Positions 1 to 12,090 of a stretch of DNA of 64,000 bases are shown here, piece by piece. Within the stretch, counting starts at the first letter, position 1, and every line of letters starts with the position of its first letter. The stretch is from Vanilla planifolia (lineage: Eukaryota > Streptophyta > Magnoliopsida > Asparagales > Orchidaceae). Location of the stretch: positions 167,501 to 231,500 of the forward strand of contig JAIUJO010000497.1 of assembly GCA_023846275.1 (NCBI GenBank), given 5' to 3'. The notes below the pieces were generated by a model. It made no database searches. It was not told the origin of the DNA and worked only from the letters and a program-made list of their open reading frames with translations. The position numbers and the translations under genes are program-made.

Positions 1-750
1 TTCTGCTTCTTCTACTTATTCTTGTTTTTCCTCTTCTTTATTTTCTTTTTCTTCTTCTCCTTCTTATTCTTCTTCAACAAGTTCTTCTTCTTCTACTTCT
101 TTTTCTTATTCTCATTCTTCTTCTTCTTCCTCATCTTCATCTTCTAGTTCTTCTTCTTCTTCTTCTTCTTCTTCTTCTCCTTTTTCTTCTACTTCTACTT
201 CTTCATCAACTTCGTCTTCTTCTTCTTATTCCACTTCTGTTTCTTTTTCTTCTTTTTCTTTTTCTTCTTCTGTTTCTACCTCTTCTTTTTCTTCTTTTTC
301 TTGTCGTTCTTCTTCTTATTCTTATTCTTCTTCTCATTGTTCTTCTTCTTCTTCTCTCCTTCTTCTGCTTCTTATACTTCTCCTTCTTCTTCATCTTCTA
401 CTTCCTTTTTCTTCTTGTTCTCCTTCTACTTCTTTTTCTTCCTCTTCTTCTTCTTCTTATTACTCTTCTTCTTCTTCTTCTTCTTCTTCTTCTTCTTCTC
501 CTTCTTCTAATTCTACTACATCTTCTTCTTCTACTACTACTCCTAAATATTCTTTTTCTTCTTCTTCTTCTTCTCCTACTTCTTCTTCTCCTTCTCCTTC
601 TTCTTTCTCTTCTTCTTCTTCTTCTTCTTCTTCTTTTTCTTCTTGTTGTTCTACTTCTTCTACTTATTCTTTTTCCCATTCTTCTTCTTCTTCTTCTTTT
701 TATTGTTTTTCTTCTTCTTCTTCTTCTTCTTCTTCTTCTTCTGCTTCTTC
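1..750. repeat. Degenerate (TTC)n / (GAA)n microsatellite
   Basis: The stretch is almost purely TTC trinucleotides on the + strand, with scattered variants such as TAC, TTT, TCC, TTA and TGC. The purest runs are near 150-178, 466-500, 610-633 and 712-741. It begins before the window, so its full length is unknown. The + strand is almost pure pyrimidine, a composition known for GAA/TTC tracts to favour triplex (H-DNA). Open frames of poly-Phe/Ser on + and poly-Arg/Lys on - are by-products of the repeat. The tract stops abruptly near 750, where the pentamer satellite begins without any unique spacer. Confidence 0.95.
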
Positions 751-1343
751 ACTGAGCCTAGCCTAACCGAAGCTAGCTCAACACTACTCTAGTCTAGTCT
801 ACTCTGCTCTACTATACTCTACTCTACTCTAGCCAAGCCTTGCCTACCAAAGTCGAGCCTAGCCTAACTTAACTCTACCTAACCTAGCTATACTCTACTC
901 TACTTGGCTCTATTCTACTCTACTCTACTCTATTCTAACCTAGCCAAGCCTAACCTAGCTCTTCTATACTCTACTCCACTCTACTTTGCTTTACATTACT
1001 CTACTCTAATTAAGCCTCATTTAGCCTAGCCTAACCTAACCTAGCTCTGCTTTACTCTACTCTTCTCTACTCTACTCTGCTCTACTTTTCTATTCTCTAC
1101 TCTTATCTCCTCTACTCTATTATGCTTTGCACTGTATTGCTCTGCTCTACTTTACTCTAATCTATTATGCTTTCCTTTACACTACCCTGCTCAGCTCTAC
1201 TCTGCTATGCTTTGCCCAGCACTACTCTGCTATGCTCTCTTCTACACTACAATATTGTACTCCACTCTACTTTAGCCTAGCCAAGCCTTGCATAACTTAA
1301 CATAGGTTAACCTAGCTTTACTCTACTTTACTATACTCTACTC
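751..1343 (+). repeat. Left edge of the pentamer array
   Basis: This is the first 0.6 kb of satellite next to the TTC microsatellite. It opens with RCCTA units (around 755-773) and then alternates short CTCTA and RCCTA blocks. Many units are decayed (GCCAA, CTTTA, CTCTG, ATTAT-like forms around 1120-1260). The higher divergence near the edge fits the general expectation that satellite margins are less homogenised, but this is an impression, not a measurement. Confidence 0.85.
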
Positions 1344-1432
1344 ACATATTTCTGATGTCTTGATTGGAAATTAAATACTCAATGTATCATCAAACTATTT
1401 TTAAATTTATCTCTAAAAAAAAGGATATCTCC
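1344..1432. other. AT-rich non-satellite island inside the array
   Basis: About 89 bp break the pentamer pattern completely. The island is AT-rich, has a TTTTTAAATTTAT-like stretch near 1397-1410 and an A8 run at 1415-1422, and returns to CTCTA at about 1433. I see no terminal inverted repeats, no clear target-site duplication and no open frame. It could be a filler insertion from double-strand-break repair, a small non-autonomous transposon remnant, or a relic of pre-satellite DNA. The exact boundaries are uncertain by a few bases because both edges share CTC with the flanks. Confidence 0.8.
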
Positions 1433-4400
1433 CCTCTACAACTATACTCTAGCTAAACCTAGCCTCGCCTCGCCTAGCCTAGCCAAGCATAACATAGCCT
1501 ATCCAAACAAAGCTCAGCTCTACTCTACTCTACTATACTCTACTCTATTGTACTCTACTCTACTCTACTCTAACCTTACCTTGCCCCGTCGATCCAAACT
1601 TAGCTCTACTCTACTCTACTCTACCCTAGCCTTGCCTTACCTAGCCTAGGCTAACCTAGCTCTACTCTACTCTATCCTATTCTCCTCTATATTTCTCTAC
1701 TCTACTATACTCTATTCTACTATACTCTAGCCTAGTTTAACCTACCCTTGCCAAGCCAAGCCTAACCAAGCTTTACTTTACTATACTCTACTCTACTCTA
1801 CTCTAGCCTAGCCTAACCTAACCTAACTCTACTCTACTCTACTCTACTATACTCTAGTCTACTCTTCTTTTCTCTATGCTACTATTCTCTACTCTACTCT
1901 GCTCTACTCTACTCTACTCTACTCTACTCTTCTCTACTCTGCTCTACTTTGCTCTACTCTTCTCTGCTCTACTCTACTCTAATCTACTTTACTCTACTCT
2001 AGCCCAGCTTATCCTAACCTAACCTAACTCTATTCTACTCTACTCAACTCTAGCCTTGCTTAACCTAACCTAGCCTAACCTAGCTCAGCTCTACTGTACT
2101 CTCCTCTACATTGACCAAGCCTAGCCTAGTCCAACCAAACTAAATCTAGCTCTACTTTACACTACTCTACTCTATTCTAATGCACCATACTCTACTGTGC
2201 TCTTTTCTAACCTAGCCTAACCTAGCTTAGCTTAGCATAAACTAGCTCTACTCTACTCTGTTCTATTATGCTTGGCTCTATTCTACTCTTCCTTGCTTTG
2301 CTATGCTCTTCTCCACTCTTCTCTACTCTACTCTACTCTATTATTCTCTACCATACCCTACTCTTCTCTACTCTATTCTACTATACTCTATTCTACTTTA
2401 CTCTAGCCTAGCCTAGCTTAGCCAAACCTAGCTCTACTCTACTTTACTTTACTCTACTCTAGCCCAGCCTAGTCTATGTAAGCCAAGCCAAATATATCCT
2501 AATTCTACTCTTCTCTGCTTGACACTACTCTACTCTACTCTACTCTACTCTGCTCTTCTCTACTCTACCCTACTATACTCTACTCTAACCTAGCTTAGCT
2601 TAGCCTAACCTAGCTTTACTCTACTCTACTTTATTCTATTCTACTATACTCTAACTTAACCTAGCCTAACCTAGCTCTACTTTACTCTACTCTAGCCTAG
2701 CCCAGCCTTGCCTAAGAGCCTAGGCTAACCTAACTCTGCTTTGCTCTACTCTTGTCTACTCAACTCAGCTCTTTCCTACTCTTCTCTACTCTTCTGTACT
2801 CTACTTTGCTCCACTCTACTCTACTCTACTCTACTAAACTCCACTAAACTCTAGTCAATTCTATCCTAGCCTTGTCTAACCTAACCTAACCTTACTATAC
2901 TCTACTTTACTCCACTTTACTATACTCTTCTCTACTCCACTCCACACTAATCTTGCCAAGCCAAGCATAACTTAGCCTAACCAAGCCTAACTTAGCCCTA
3001 CTCTACTCTACTCTACTATACTCTATTATACTCAACTGTACTCTACTCTACACAATTCTACTCTTACTTAGCCTATCCTAACCTAGATTTACTCAACTTT
3101 ATTCTACTCTACTAAACTATAGCCTAGCCTAGCCTAACCTTGCTCTACTCTACTCTATTCTGCTCTACTTTGCTCTGCTTCGCTCTATTCTACTCTACTT
3201 TGCTTTGTTCTATTCTTTTCTTTCCTAAGATGTCCTAGCATAGCCTAGCCTAGCTCTACTATACTCTAGCCTAGCCTAACCTAGCCTTGCCTAGCCTGAC
3301 CTAGCCTAGCTTAGCCCAACTTACCTTTACTCTACTTTACTCTACTCTACTCTACTCTAACTAGCCTAGCCTAACCTAGCCCAACCTAGCTCTGCCTAGC
3401 TCTTTTCTGCTCTATTCTACTATTCTGAACTCTATTATGCTCTGCTTTACTTATCTCTATTTTGCTCTCTTCTTCTCTCTTCTCCTCTCCTCTCCTCTCC
3501 TCTCCTCTTCTCTCCTCTCCTCTCTTCTACTCTACTCTAATCTATTCTACCCTACTCAACTCAATAATACAATACTCTAATCTAGTCTACTCTACTCTAT
3601 TCTACTCTACTCTACTCTACACTACTCTACTCTAATCTACTCTAACCTCGCCTAACCTAGCATAACCTAGCCTACCTTTGCCTAGCTTCACCTAACCTAG
3701 CTCTACTCTACTCTATTAATTTTTGCTCTGCTCTATACTGCTCTACTGTTCTATACTCTGCTATGCTCTACTCTACTCTACCCTACTTTAGCCTAGCCTA
3801 GCTTAGCCTAACCTACCTTTGCCCTACTACTCTACTCAACTCTGCTCTACTCTACACTACTCTACTCTGCTCAGCTCTGCTCTACTCTTCTCTTCTCAAC
3901 TATACTCAACACAAGCCTAGTTTAGCCTAGCTTAGCTTAGCCTAGCCCAACCTAGCTCCACTCAACTCTACTCCACTCTACTCTACTCTACTCTACTTTA
4001 CTATACTCTAACCTAGCCTAGCCTAGCTTAGCCTAACCTACCCTAGCCTAACCTAGCTCTACTAGACTTTACTCTATTTTTCTCTACTCTAATCTACTTG
4101 ACTCTACTCTACTCTATTCTACTCTATACTTTACTCTATTCTACTCTATACTCTACTCTACTCTACTCTACTTTGCTCTGCTCTACTCTAATCTATTCTA
4201 CTCTACTGTACTAAACTCTTACCTAGCCAAGCCTAACCTAGCTCTACTTTACTCTACTCTATTCTTCTCTACTCTAACCTAGGTTAGCCTAATCAAGCAC
4301 TACTCTACTTTAGTCCACTCAACTCTAGTCTAATCTAGGCTTGCCTAGCACAACCTAGCCTAACCTAGCCCTACTCAACTCTGCTCCACTCTACACTACT

Positions 4401-5499
4401 CTATCTATTCTACTTTGCTCTACTCTACTCTACTTTACTCTAGCCTAGCCTAACCTAACCTAGCTCTACTCTACACTACACTACTCTACTCTTCTTTAGA
4501 TTAGTCTAACATTGCCTTGCCTAGCCTAGTCAAGCCTAGCATAACCTAGCTCAGCTCTACTCTACTCTGCTCAACTATACTATGTTATACTCTACTCTAT
4601 CCTACTCTACACTATCATACTCTACTATGCTCTACTCTGCTCTACTCTGCTCTAACTTGCCTAGCTTAACCTTGCATAGCCTAGCGTTGCCTAGTCAAGC
4701 TCTACTTTGGGATGCTCCACTCTACTCTTCTATACTCTTCTTCATTTCGCTCTACTCTTCTCTACTCTCCTCTACTCTTCTCTACTCATCTATACTCCAC
4801 ATTACTCTACTCTACTATAGTCTATTCTACTCTACTCTACTAAACTCCACTTTAGCCTAGCCTCACCTAACATAGCCTAAATAAGCTCTACTCTACTCCA
4901 CTCCACTCCACACTACTCTACTCAACTCTACTCTACTCTAGCATAGCCTAGTTTAGCCTATCTTAGCTTAGCTTAGCCTAACTTAGTTTTATGCTACTCT
5001 ACTCTACTCCACTCTACTCTACTATACTCTACTCTAATATACTCTACTCTACTCTACACTAACCTAGCCTCGCCTAACTTAGCTCTACTCTACTTTACGA
5101 TACTATAGCCTAACCTAGCCAAGTTTATCCTAGCCTAGCCTAGCCTAGATTAGCCTAACCTAGCTCTACATAGCTCTACTCTACTATATTATGCTCTACT
5201 CCACTCTTCTCTACTCTGCACTACTTTTTTCTACTCTACTCTACTCTACCCATCTCTAATATTTACTCTCACCTAGCCTAGCTTAGCCTAGCTTAACCTA
5301 GCTCTACTCAACACAACTCTACTCTAGTCTAGCCTAGTCCCACCTAGCCTATCATAGCCTCACCTAACATAGCCTTGCCTAACCTAGCTCTACTCTACTT
5401 TTATCTAACTTACTCTCCTCTACTCTACTTGACTATGTTCTACTATACTCTAACCTAGCCTAGCCTAACATAACCTAACTTAACCTAATCAAGCCTAAC
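1433..5499 (+). repeat. Pentamer array, ordinary segment with one TCCTC cluster
   Basis: CTCTA and RCCTA blocks alternate in cycles of tens to a few hundred bases. GCCTA/ACCTA runs are frequent, for example 2218-2246, 3241-3320 and 4965-4987. A long CTCTA-only tract spans about 4582-4850 and gives a spurious 92-codon Leu/Tyr/Ser frame. A TCCTC cluster lies at 3467-3530. There is no gene, RNA or foreign element that I can support. Confidence 0.85.
3467..3530 (+). repeat. TCCTC sub-cluster
   Basis: This is a run of TCTCC/TCCTC pentamers, a CTCTA block in which the fifth base has become C in consecutive units. It is almost purely pyrimidine. Similar clusters occur about a dozen times in the array, always inside CTCTA-type blocks and mostly next to CTCTG-rich stretches. 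That suggests local amplification of one mutant unit rather than independent mutation. Confidence 0.8.
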
Positions 5500-6720
5500 T
5501 TAGCTCTACTCTACTCTACTTTGCTCTACTCTACTCTACTCTATTCAGCTCTACTTTGCTCTACTTTTCTCTGCTCTACTCTACTCTACTCTAACCTTGC
5601 CCAACCTAGCCTAACCTAGCCTAGCCTAGCCTATCCTTGCCTAAATTAGCTCTACACTACTCTACTCTGCTCTACTCTACTCTACTATGCTTATCTCTAC
5701 TCTGCACTACTCTACTTTGCTTTACTTTACTTAACTTTGCTCTACTTTTCTTTGTGCTAATCTACTCTACTCTACTCTAGTCAACTCCACTCTGGTCTAG
5801 ATTAGCCTTGCCTAGCCTATCCTAACTATGCTCTATTCTACTCTACTCTACTCCACTCTACTTTCCCCTATTATACTCTTCTCTACTCTACTCTACTCTT
5901 GCTTAACCTAGCCTAGCCTAGCCTAACAAAGCTCTACGATACTCCACTCTACCCTACTCTACTCTACTCTAGCCTAGGCTATCTTTGACAAGCCTACCTA
6001 AACTAGCCTTGTTGACCCTAACCTAGCACTACTATACTATACTCTACTCTATTATACTCTACTCTACCCTACTCTACTCTACTCTACTATGCTCTACTCT
6101 GATCTAAGCTAGCCTAATCGAGCTCTACTATACTATACTCTACTCTATTATACTCTACTCTAGCTTAGCTTAGCCTAGCCTAAGCTATCTCCATTCTGTT
6201 CTGCTCTGCTATATTCTACTCAGTATTGCTCTGTACTACTCTACTATGTTTTCTAGCCTAGCATAGCATAGCTCTACTGTACTCTACTCTACTCTATCCA
6301 AGCCTAGCCTCACCTGACCTACCTCTACTCTACTGTACTGTACTCAATTTTACTTAAGCAAAGCCTTGCTTAGCTTAAACTAACCTAACCTACCTCTAAT
6401 ACTCTTTACTCTACTCTACTCTACTCGAGCCTAAACTAACCTAGCCTAGCCTAACTTAACCAAGCTCTACTCTACTTTATCTGACTCTACTCTACTCTAC
6501 TCTACTTTATTCAAGCTTAACCTAACTTAATCTGCTTCGCTATGCTCTTCTCAACTTTGCTCTACTCTTCTCTACTCTTCACTTTTCTACTTTGCTCTTC
6601 TTTATTGTTCTTTGCTCTGCTCTATTTTGCTCTACTCTGCTCTTCTGTACTCTACTATAGCCAGCCTAACCAAGCTCTATTCTTCTTTATTCTAATCTAT
6701 TATACTCTACTCTAGCCTAG
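5500..6720 (+). repeat. Long-range duplicated segment, copy A
   Basis: This segment shares an ordered series of irregular landmarks with 10915-12090. CTAAATTAGC occurs at 5641 and again at 11030. AGTCAACTCCACTC occurs at 5779 and again at 11153. TAAGCTATCTCC occurs at 6181 and again at 11541. A distinctive CTCTTCACTTTTC start occurs at 6575 and again at 11950. The offset stays between about 5360 and 5390 bases over more than 0.9 kb, so this is one duplicated block with small indels and point changes, not chance similarity of pentamers. Edges are approximate. Confidence 0.75.
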
Positions 6721-9700
6721 CCTAGCCAAGCTCTTCCTAGCTTAACCTAGCCTAACTTGTCTCTACTATACTCTACTATACTCTACTTGACTCTACTCTA
6801 CTCTAACATAGCCTAGCCTAACCTAATAAAGCTCTACTCTACTCTAATCTAGCCTTGCCTTACCTAGCCTACCCTAGCCAAGCCTAGCCTTACCTAGGCT
6901 AGCCAAACCAAGCTTTGCTCTACTCTGCTCTGCTCTGTTATGCAATGCTATGCTCTGCTCTTTTCTACTCTGCTCTACTCTACTCTGCACTACATTTCTC
7001 TTCTATAAACTTCTATGCTATGTACTCTAGCTTTGCCTAACAAAACTCTACCCACCCTACTCCTTTACTCTACTCTACTCTAGCCTAGCCTAGCCTAGCT
7101 AACCATTGCCTAGCTTAGCCTAGCCTAACCTAGCTCTACTCTACTATACTCTACTTTACTCTATTCTACTCTAGTCTACTCTACTATACTCAAGTCTACT
7201 CTACTCTACTCTTCTCTAACCTAGACTAACCTAGCCTAGCCTAACCTAACTCTTCTCAACTCTACTCTAGCCTAGCCTAAACTAGCCTAGCCTTGCCTAA
7301 CCTAGCTCTTCTTTGCTCTGCTTTTCTTTTCTCTGCTCTACTTTGCTCTACTCTGCTCTGCTCTGCTCTTCTCTACTATACTCCACTCTAGTCGAGCCAA
7401 GCCTAGCCTACCATAAACTACCTCTACACTACTCTACTCTACTAAACTCTTCTCCACTGTATTCTACTCTACTCTACTCTACTCTACTCAAGCCTAGCCT
7501 AGCCTAACTTAGCCTGGCATAGCCTAGCTTCGCATAACCTAACCTAACTTTACTCTACTTAACTCTGTTATACTCTACTGTACTCCAACTAACCCTACTA
7601 TACTCTACTCTAACCTAGCCTAGCCTAACCTAGCTCTATTACTCTCTACTCTACTCTACACTAGCCTAACCTAGCATAGCCTAACCTAGACTAAACTAGC
7701 TCTACACTGCTCTACCATTGCTCTGCTCAGCTCAGCTCCATTCTTCTTTACTATACTATGCTCTACTCTGCTCATTTCTACTCTACTATACTCTACTCTA
7801 CTCGACTTTAGTTTAGCTTAGCCTAGCCTAGCCTAACCTAACCTAGCATTACTCTACTCTACTCTACTCTACTCAACTCTAACTAGCCTAACCTAACTCT
7901 ACTTTACACTACTCTACTCTACTATACTCTAAAACATTGTACTCTGCTCTACTCCATTCTACTCTACTGTACTCTACTTTACTCTACTCTACTCTAACCT
8001 AGCTTAACCTAGCCTACACTTGCCTAGCTTAGCCTAACTAAGTTCTACTCTACTCTGCTCAACTCTACTCTGCTATACTCTGCTCTGTTCTACTCCACTC
8101 TGCTCTACTCTACTCTACTTTTCTCTTCTCTGTTATACTCTTCTTTGCTCTACTCATCTCTGCTTTGCTCTACTCTACTTTCCTCTACTCTGTTCTGGTC
8201 TACATTACTCTACTCTACTCTGCTCTACTCTAGCCAAGCCTAGCCTAATCGAGCTCTACTCTATTATAGTGTAGACTAGCCTAGCCTAGCTTAGCCTATG
8301 CTAGCCTAACCTACCTCTACTGAACTCTATTATACTTTACTCTGCTAGGCTCTGCTCTACTTTACTCAACTCTACTCCACTCTATTCTACTCCACTCTAG
8401 CCTAGCTTAGCCTAACCAAACTCTACTCTAGCCTAGCCTAGCTTAACCGACCACTTCTCTGATGTGCTCTACTCTACCGTGCTCTGCTCTGCTCTATTAA
8501 GCTCAGCTTTGCTCTACTCTACTCTACTACACTCTAGCTTTGCCTAGCCTAACCTAACCTTGCCTAGCTAATCCTAGCCTAAAATGGCTCTATTCAACTC
8601 TATTCTACTCTTCTCTAGTCTACTTTACTCTACTCTGTGTACTCTAACCAAGCCTAGTCTTGCCAAGTACAACTTCGCTCTAATCTACACTACTGTACCC
8701 TATCCTAACCTAGCTCTGCTCTACGCAACTCACCTATGCTCTGCTCTATTATAACTTGCTCTGCTCTAGTCTATCTACTCTGCTCTACTTTACTCTAACG
8801 TAGTCTACTCTACTCTTTCCTAGCCTAGCCTAACCTTGCTCTACTCTATTCTAATCTAATGTACTCTACTTTATTGAACTCTAGCCTAGCCTATCTTAGC
8901 TTAGCCTAACCTAGTTCTCCTCTACTATACTGTACTATACTATACTGTACTCTACTATACTATACTCTACTCTACTCTTGCCTAGCCTAGCCTACTCTAG
9001 CCTTACCTAGCCAAGCCTCGCTTAGCCCAACCAAACCTAGTTCTACACCACTCTATCCTAATCTACTCTACTCTACTCTACTCTAACTTAGCCTAGCCCA
9101 GCCTAACCAAACCTCTACTCTACTTTACTCTACATTACTCTACTCTGCTCTTCTCTAGTCTAGCCAAACATAGCTTTGCTCTACTCTGCTCCACTTTGCT
9201 CTACTCTCTATTACTCTACTCTACTTTTTCCCCTCTTTGCTTTGCTCTGCTCTGCTCTGGTTTATCCTACTCTACTCTACTATGCTCTACTCTACACTGC
9301 TCTTCTCTACACTGCACTACTCTGTAATGCTTTACTCTACTCTATTTTGCTTTGCTCTACTATGCTTTACTTTACTCTAATCTACTATACCCTGCTCTAC
9401 TCTGCTATGCTCTCCTCTACTCTCCTCTACTCTACTCTACTCTACTCTACTCTAGACTAACCTACCCAAGCCTAGCCTACTCTAGCCTACCCAAACCTAG
9501 CTCTACTCTACTTTACTCTACTCTACTCTAATCTAATCTACTTTACTTTACTCTAACCTTGCCTAGTCTAGCCTAACAAAGCTTTACTTTAGTCTACCCT
9601 ACTCAACTCAACTCTACTCAACTCTAGCCTAGCCTCACCTAGCCTTAACAAGCTTTGCTCAGCGCAGCTCTGCTCTGCTTTACTGTACTCTACTATTCTT

Positions 9701-10544
9701 TGCTCTACTCTGCTTTTCTCTCCTCTACTTTATTCTACTCTACTCTAGCCTAGCCTATCTTACCTAACCCAGCTCAACTCTACTCTAGCATAGCCTAGCC
9801 AAGCTTAGCCCAACCTACCCTAACTCTACTCTACTCGACTCTACTATATTTTACTCTACTCTACTCTACTCTACTCTAACCTGGCCTAGCCTAACCTAGC
9901 CAAGCCTAGCTCTGCTCTACTTTGCTCTCCTCTCCTCTACTCTACTCTACTCCACTCTACTTTATTATAATCTACTCTACTCTACTCTACTTTATTATAC
10001 TCTATTTTACTATACACTACTCTACTCTTGCCAAGGTTAGCCTAGCCTATCCTATTCAGCTCTATGCTACTCTATTCTACTCTATTCTACACAACCTTAC
10101 TCTAGCCTTGCCTGCCAAACCCTACTCTAGCCTTGCCTAGCCAAACCTAGCTCTACTTTAATCTACTCTACTCCACACTACTCTACTCTACTCTACTCCA
10201 TCGTATCCTAACAAAGCCTAGCCAAGCCTATCCTAGCTCCGTTCTACTCTACTCTGCTTTACTCTAACTTGCTCAGCACTACTCTGCTATACTCTACACA
10301 GTTATGCACTACTCTACTTTACTCTTCTGCTCTACTCTCCTCTGCTCTCCTCTCCTCTACTCTCCTCTCCTCTACTCAACTCTACTATGCTCTCCTCTAC
10401 AATACTCTACCCTTATCTACTTTACTCTACTCTGCTGTACTGTACTCTAGTCTACACCAATCTACTCTACTCTATTCTCTCTTAGCCTAACAAAGCTCTA
10501 CTCTACTCTACTCTACTCTACTCTAGCATAGCCTTGCATAGCTT
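6721..10544 (+). repeat. Pentamer array between the duplicated segments
   Basis: Ordinary alternation of CTCTA and RCCTA blocks. CTCTG-rich stretches lie near 6905-6990, 8040-8230 and 9175-9460. The last gives a spurious 94-codon open frame. A TATAC/TGTAC-rich tract lies at 8925-8970, and a small TCCTC cluster at 10332-10374. I see no gene-like sequence. Confidence 0.85.
10332..10374 (+). repeat. TCCTC sub-cluster
   Basis: This is a short CTCTC/TCCTC run inside a CTCTA/CTCTG tract, with single CTCTG and CTCTA units interspersed. It has the same character as the cluster at 3467-3530. Confidence 0.7.
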
Positions 10545-12090
10545 AACTTACCATAGCTTAGCCTTGTCGAGCCTTACCTAGCTCTACTCTACTATACTTT
10601 ACTCTACTTTACTATACTCTACTCTACCCTACAATACTGTACTCTACTTTACTATACTCTACTCCATTCTAAGCTAGCCTAACCGAGCTCTATTATACTC
10701 TACTCTACTGTATTATACTCTACTCTAACTTAACCTTTCCTAGTTTAGCCTAGCCAAGCCTAAGCTATCTCTACTCTATTTTGCTCTGCTCTACTCTTCT
10801 TAGCTCTACTATACTCTGCTTGGGCTTGCTCTACACTACTCTGCTCTGTATTCTAGCCTAACATAGCGTAGCTCTACTCTACTCTAGCTTAGCTCAGCCT
10901 CGCCTAACTTTGCCTTGCCTGACCTACCTCTGCTCTACTCTACTCTACTCTACTCTACTCTGCTCTACTCTACTCTACTCTAACCTTGCCTAGCCTAGCC
11001 CAACTCAACCTAGCCTAACCTAGCCTTGCCTAAATTAGCTCTGCAATGCTCTACTCTACTATGCTTATCTTTGCTTTGCTTTGCTTTACTCTACTTAACT
11101 TTCCTCTACTTTTCTTTGTATTACTCTTCTCTACTCTACTCTAGTCAACTCCACTCTTGTCTAGCATAGCCTAACCTAGCATAGCCTAATCGACCTCTAC
11201 TCTACCCTACTCTATTCTACATTACTCTACTTTACTCTTGCTTAGCCTAGCCTGGCCTAGCCTAACAAAGCTCTACTATACTCTAGTCTACTCTACTATA
11301 GTCTACTCTACTCTACTCTACTCCACTCTAGGCTAGGCTAGCCTAGACTAGCCTACCCTAGCCTAGTCTTGTCGACCCTAACCTAGCTCTACTCTACTAT
11401 ACTTTACTCTACTATACACTACTCTACCCTTCTCTTCTTTACTCTACTCTAGTCCAAGCTAGCCTAACCAAGCTCTATTATACTCTATTCTACTCTACTA
11501 TACTCTACTCTAGCCTAACATTGCCAAGCCTAGCCTAGCCTAAGCTATCTCCATTATGTTCTGCTCTATTATGCTCTTCTCTACTTTGGTATACTCAGCT
11601 CTTATTCTGCACTGCTCTACTATGTAATCTAGCCTAGGGTGGTGTAGCTCAACTCTACTCTACTCTACTCTATCCTAGCCCTGCCTTGCCTGACCTACCT
11701 CTACTCTGCTCTCCTATACTCTATTTTACTTAAGCCAAGCCTCGCTTCGCTTAACCTAACCTAACCTAGCTCTACTACTCTCTACTCTACTCTACTCAAC
11801 TCAAGCCTAACCCAACCTAGCCTAGCCTCGCTTAACCAAGCTCTACTCTACTCTATCTAACTCTTCTCTACTCTACTCTACTTTATCCAAGCCTAACCTA
11901 CCCTAGCTTAGCCTAACTTAGCTCTACTCTGCTCTACTCTACTCCTCCACTCTTCACTTTTCTACTTTGCTCTTCTTTATTATTCTTTGCTCTGCTCTGA
12001 TTTGCTCTGCTCCACTCTTCTCTACTCTATTATAGCATAGCCTAACCTACCAAAGCTCTATTCTTCTCTATTCTACTCTACTCTACTCTA
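10545..12090 (+). repeat. Long-range duplicated segment, copy B, with an internal 0.78-kb tandem step
   Basis: This contains the second copy of the 5500-6720 segment from about 10915 onward. The landmark TAAGCTATCTC appears twice here, at 10761 and 11541, 780 bases apart. It is preceded each time by an AAGCTAGCCTAAC landmark (near 10671 and 11456) and by an irregular CTTGTCGA landmark (near 10554 and 11363, offset about 809). So one sub-segment of copy A is present twice in tandem here, with a small difference in offset between markers. The region is pure satellite in composition and has no gene. Confidence 0.7.

Noticed and set aside
206..679. Arg/Lys-rich - strand frames and Phe/Ser-rich + strand frame in the TTC tract
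   Set aside because: Poly-AGA/AAG and TTC/TCT translations of a microsatellite; not genes.
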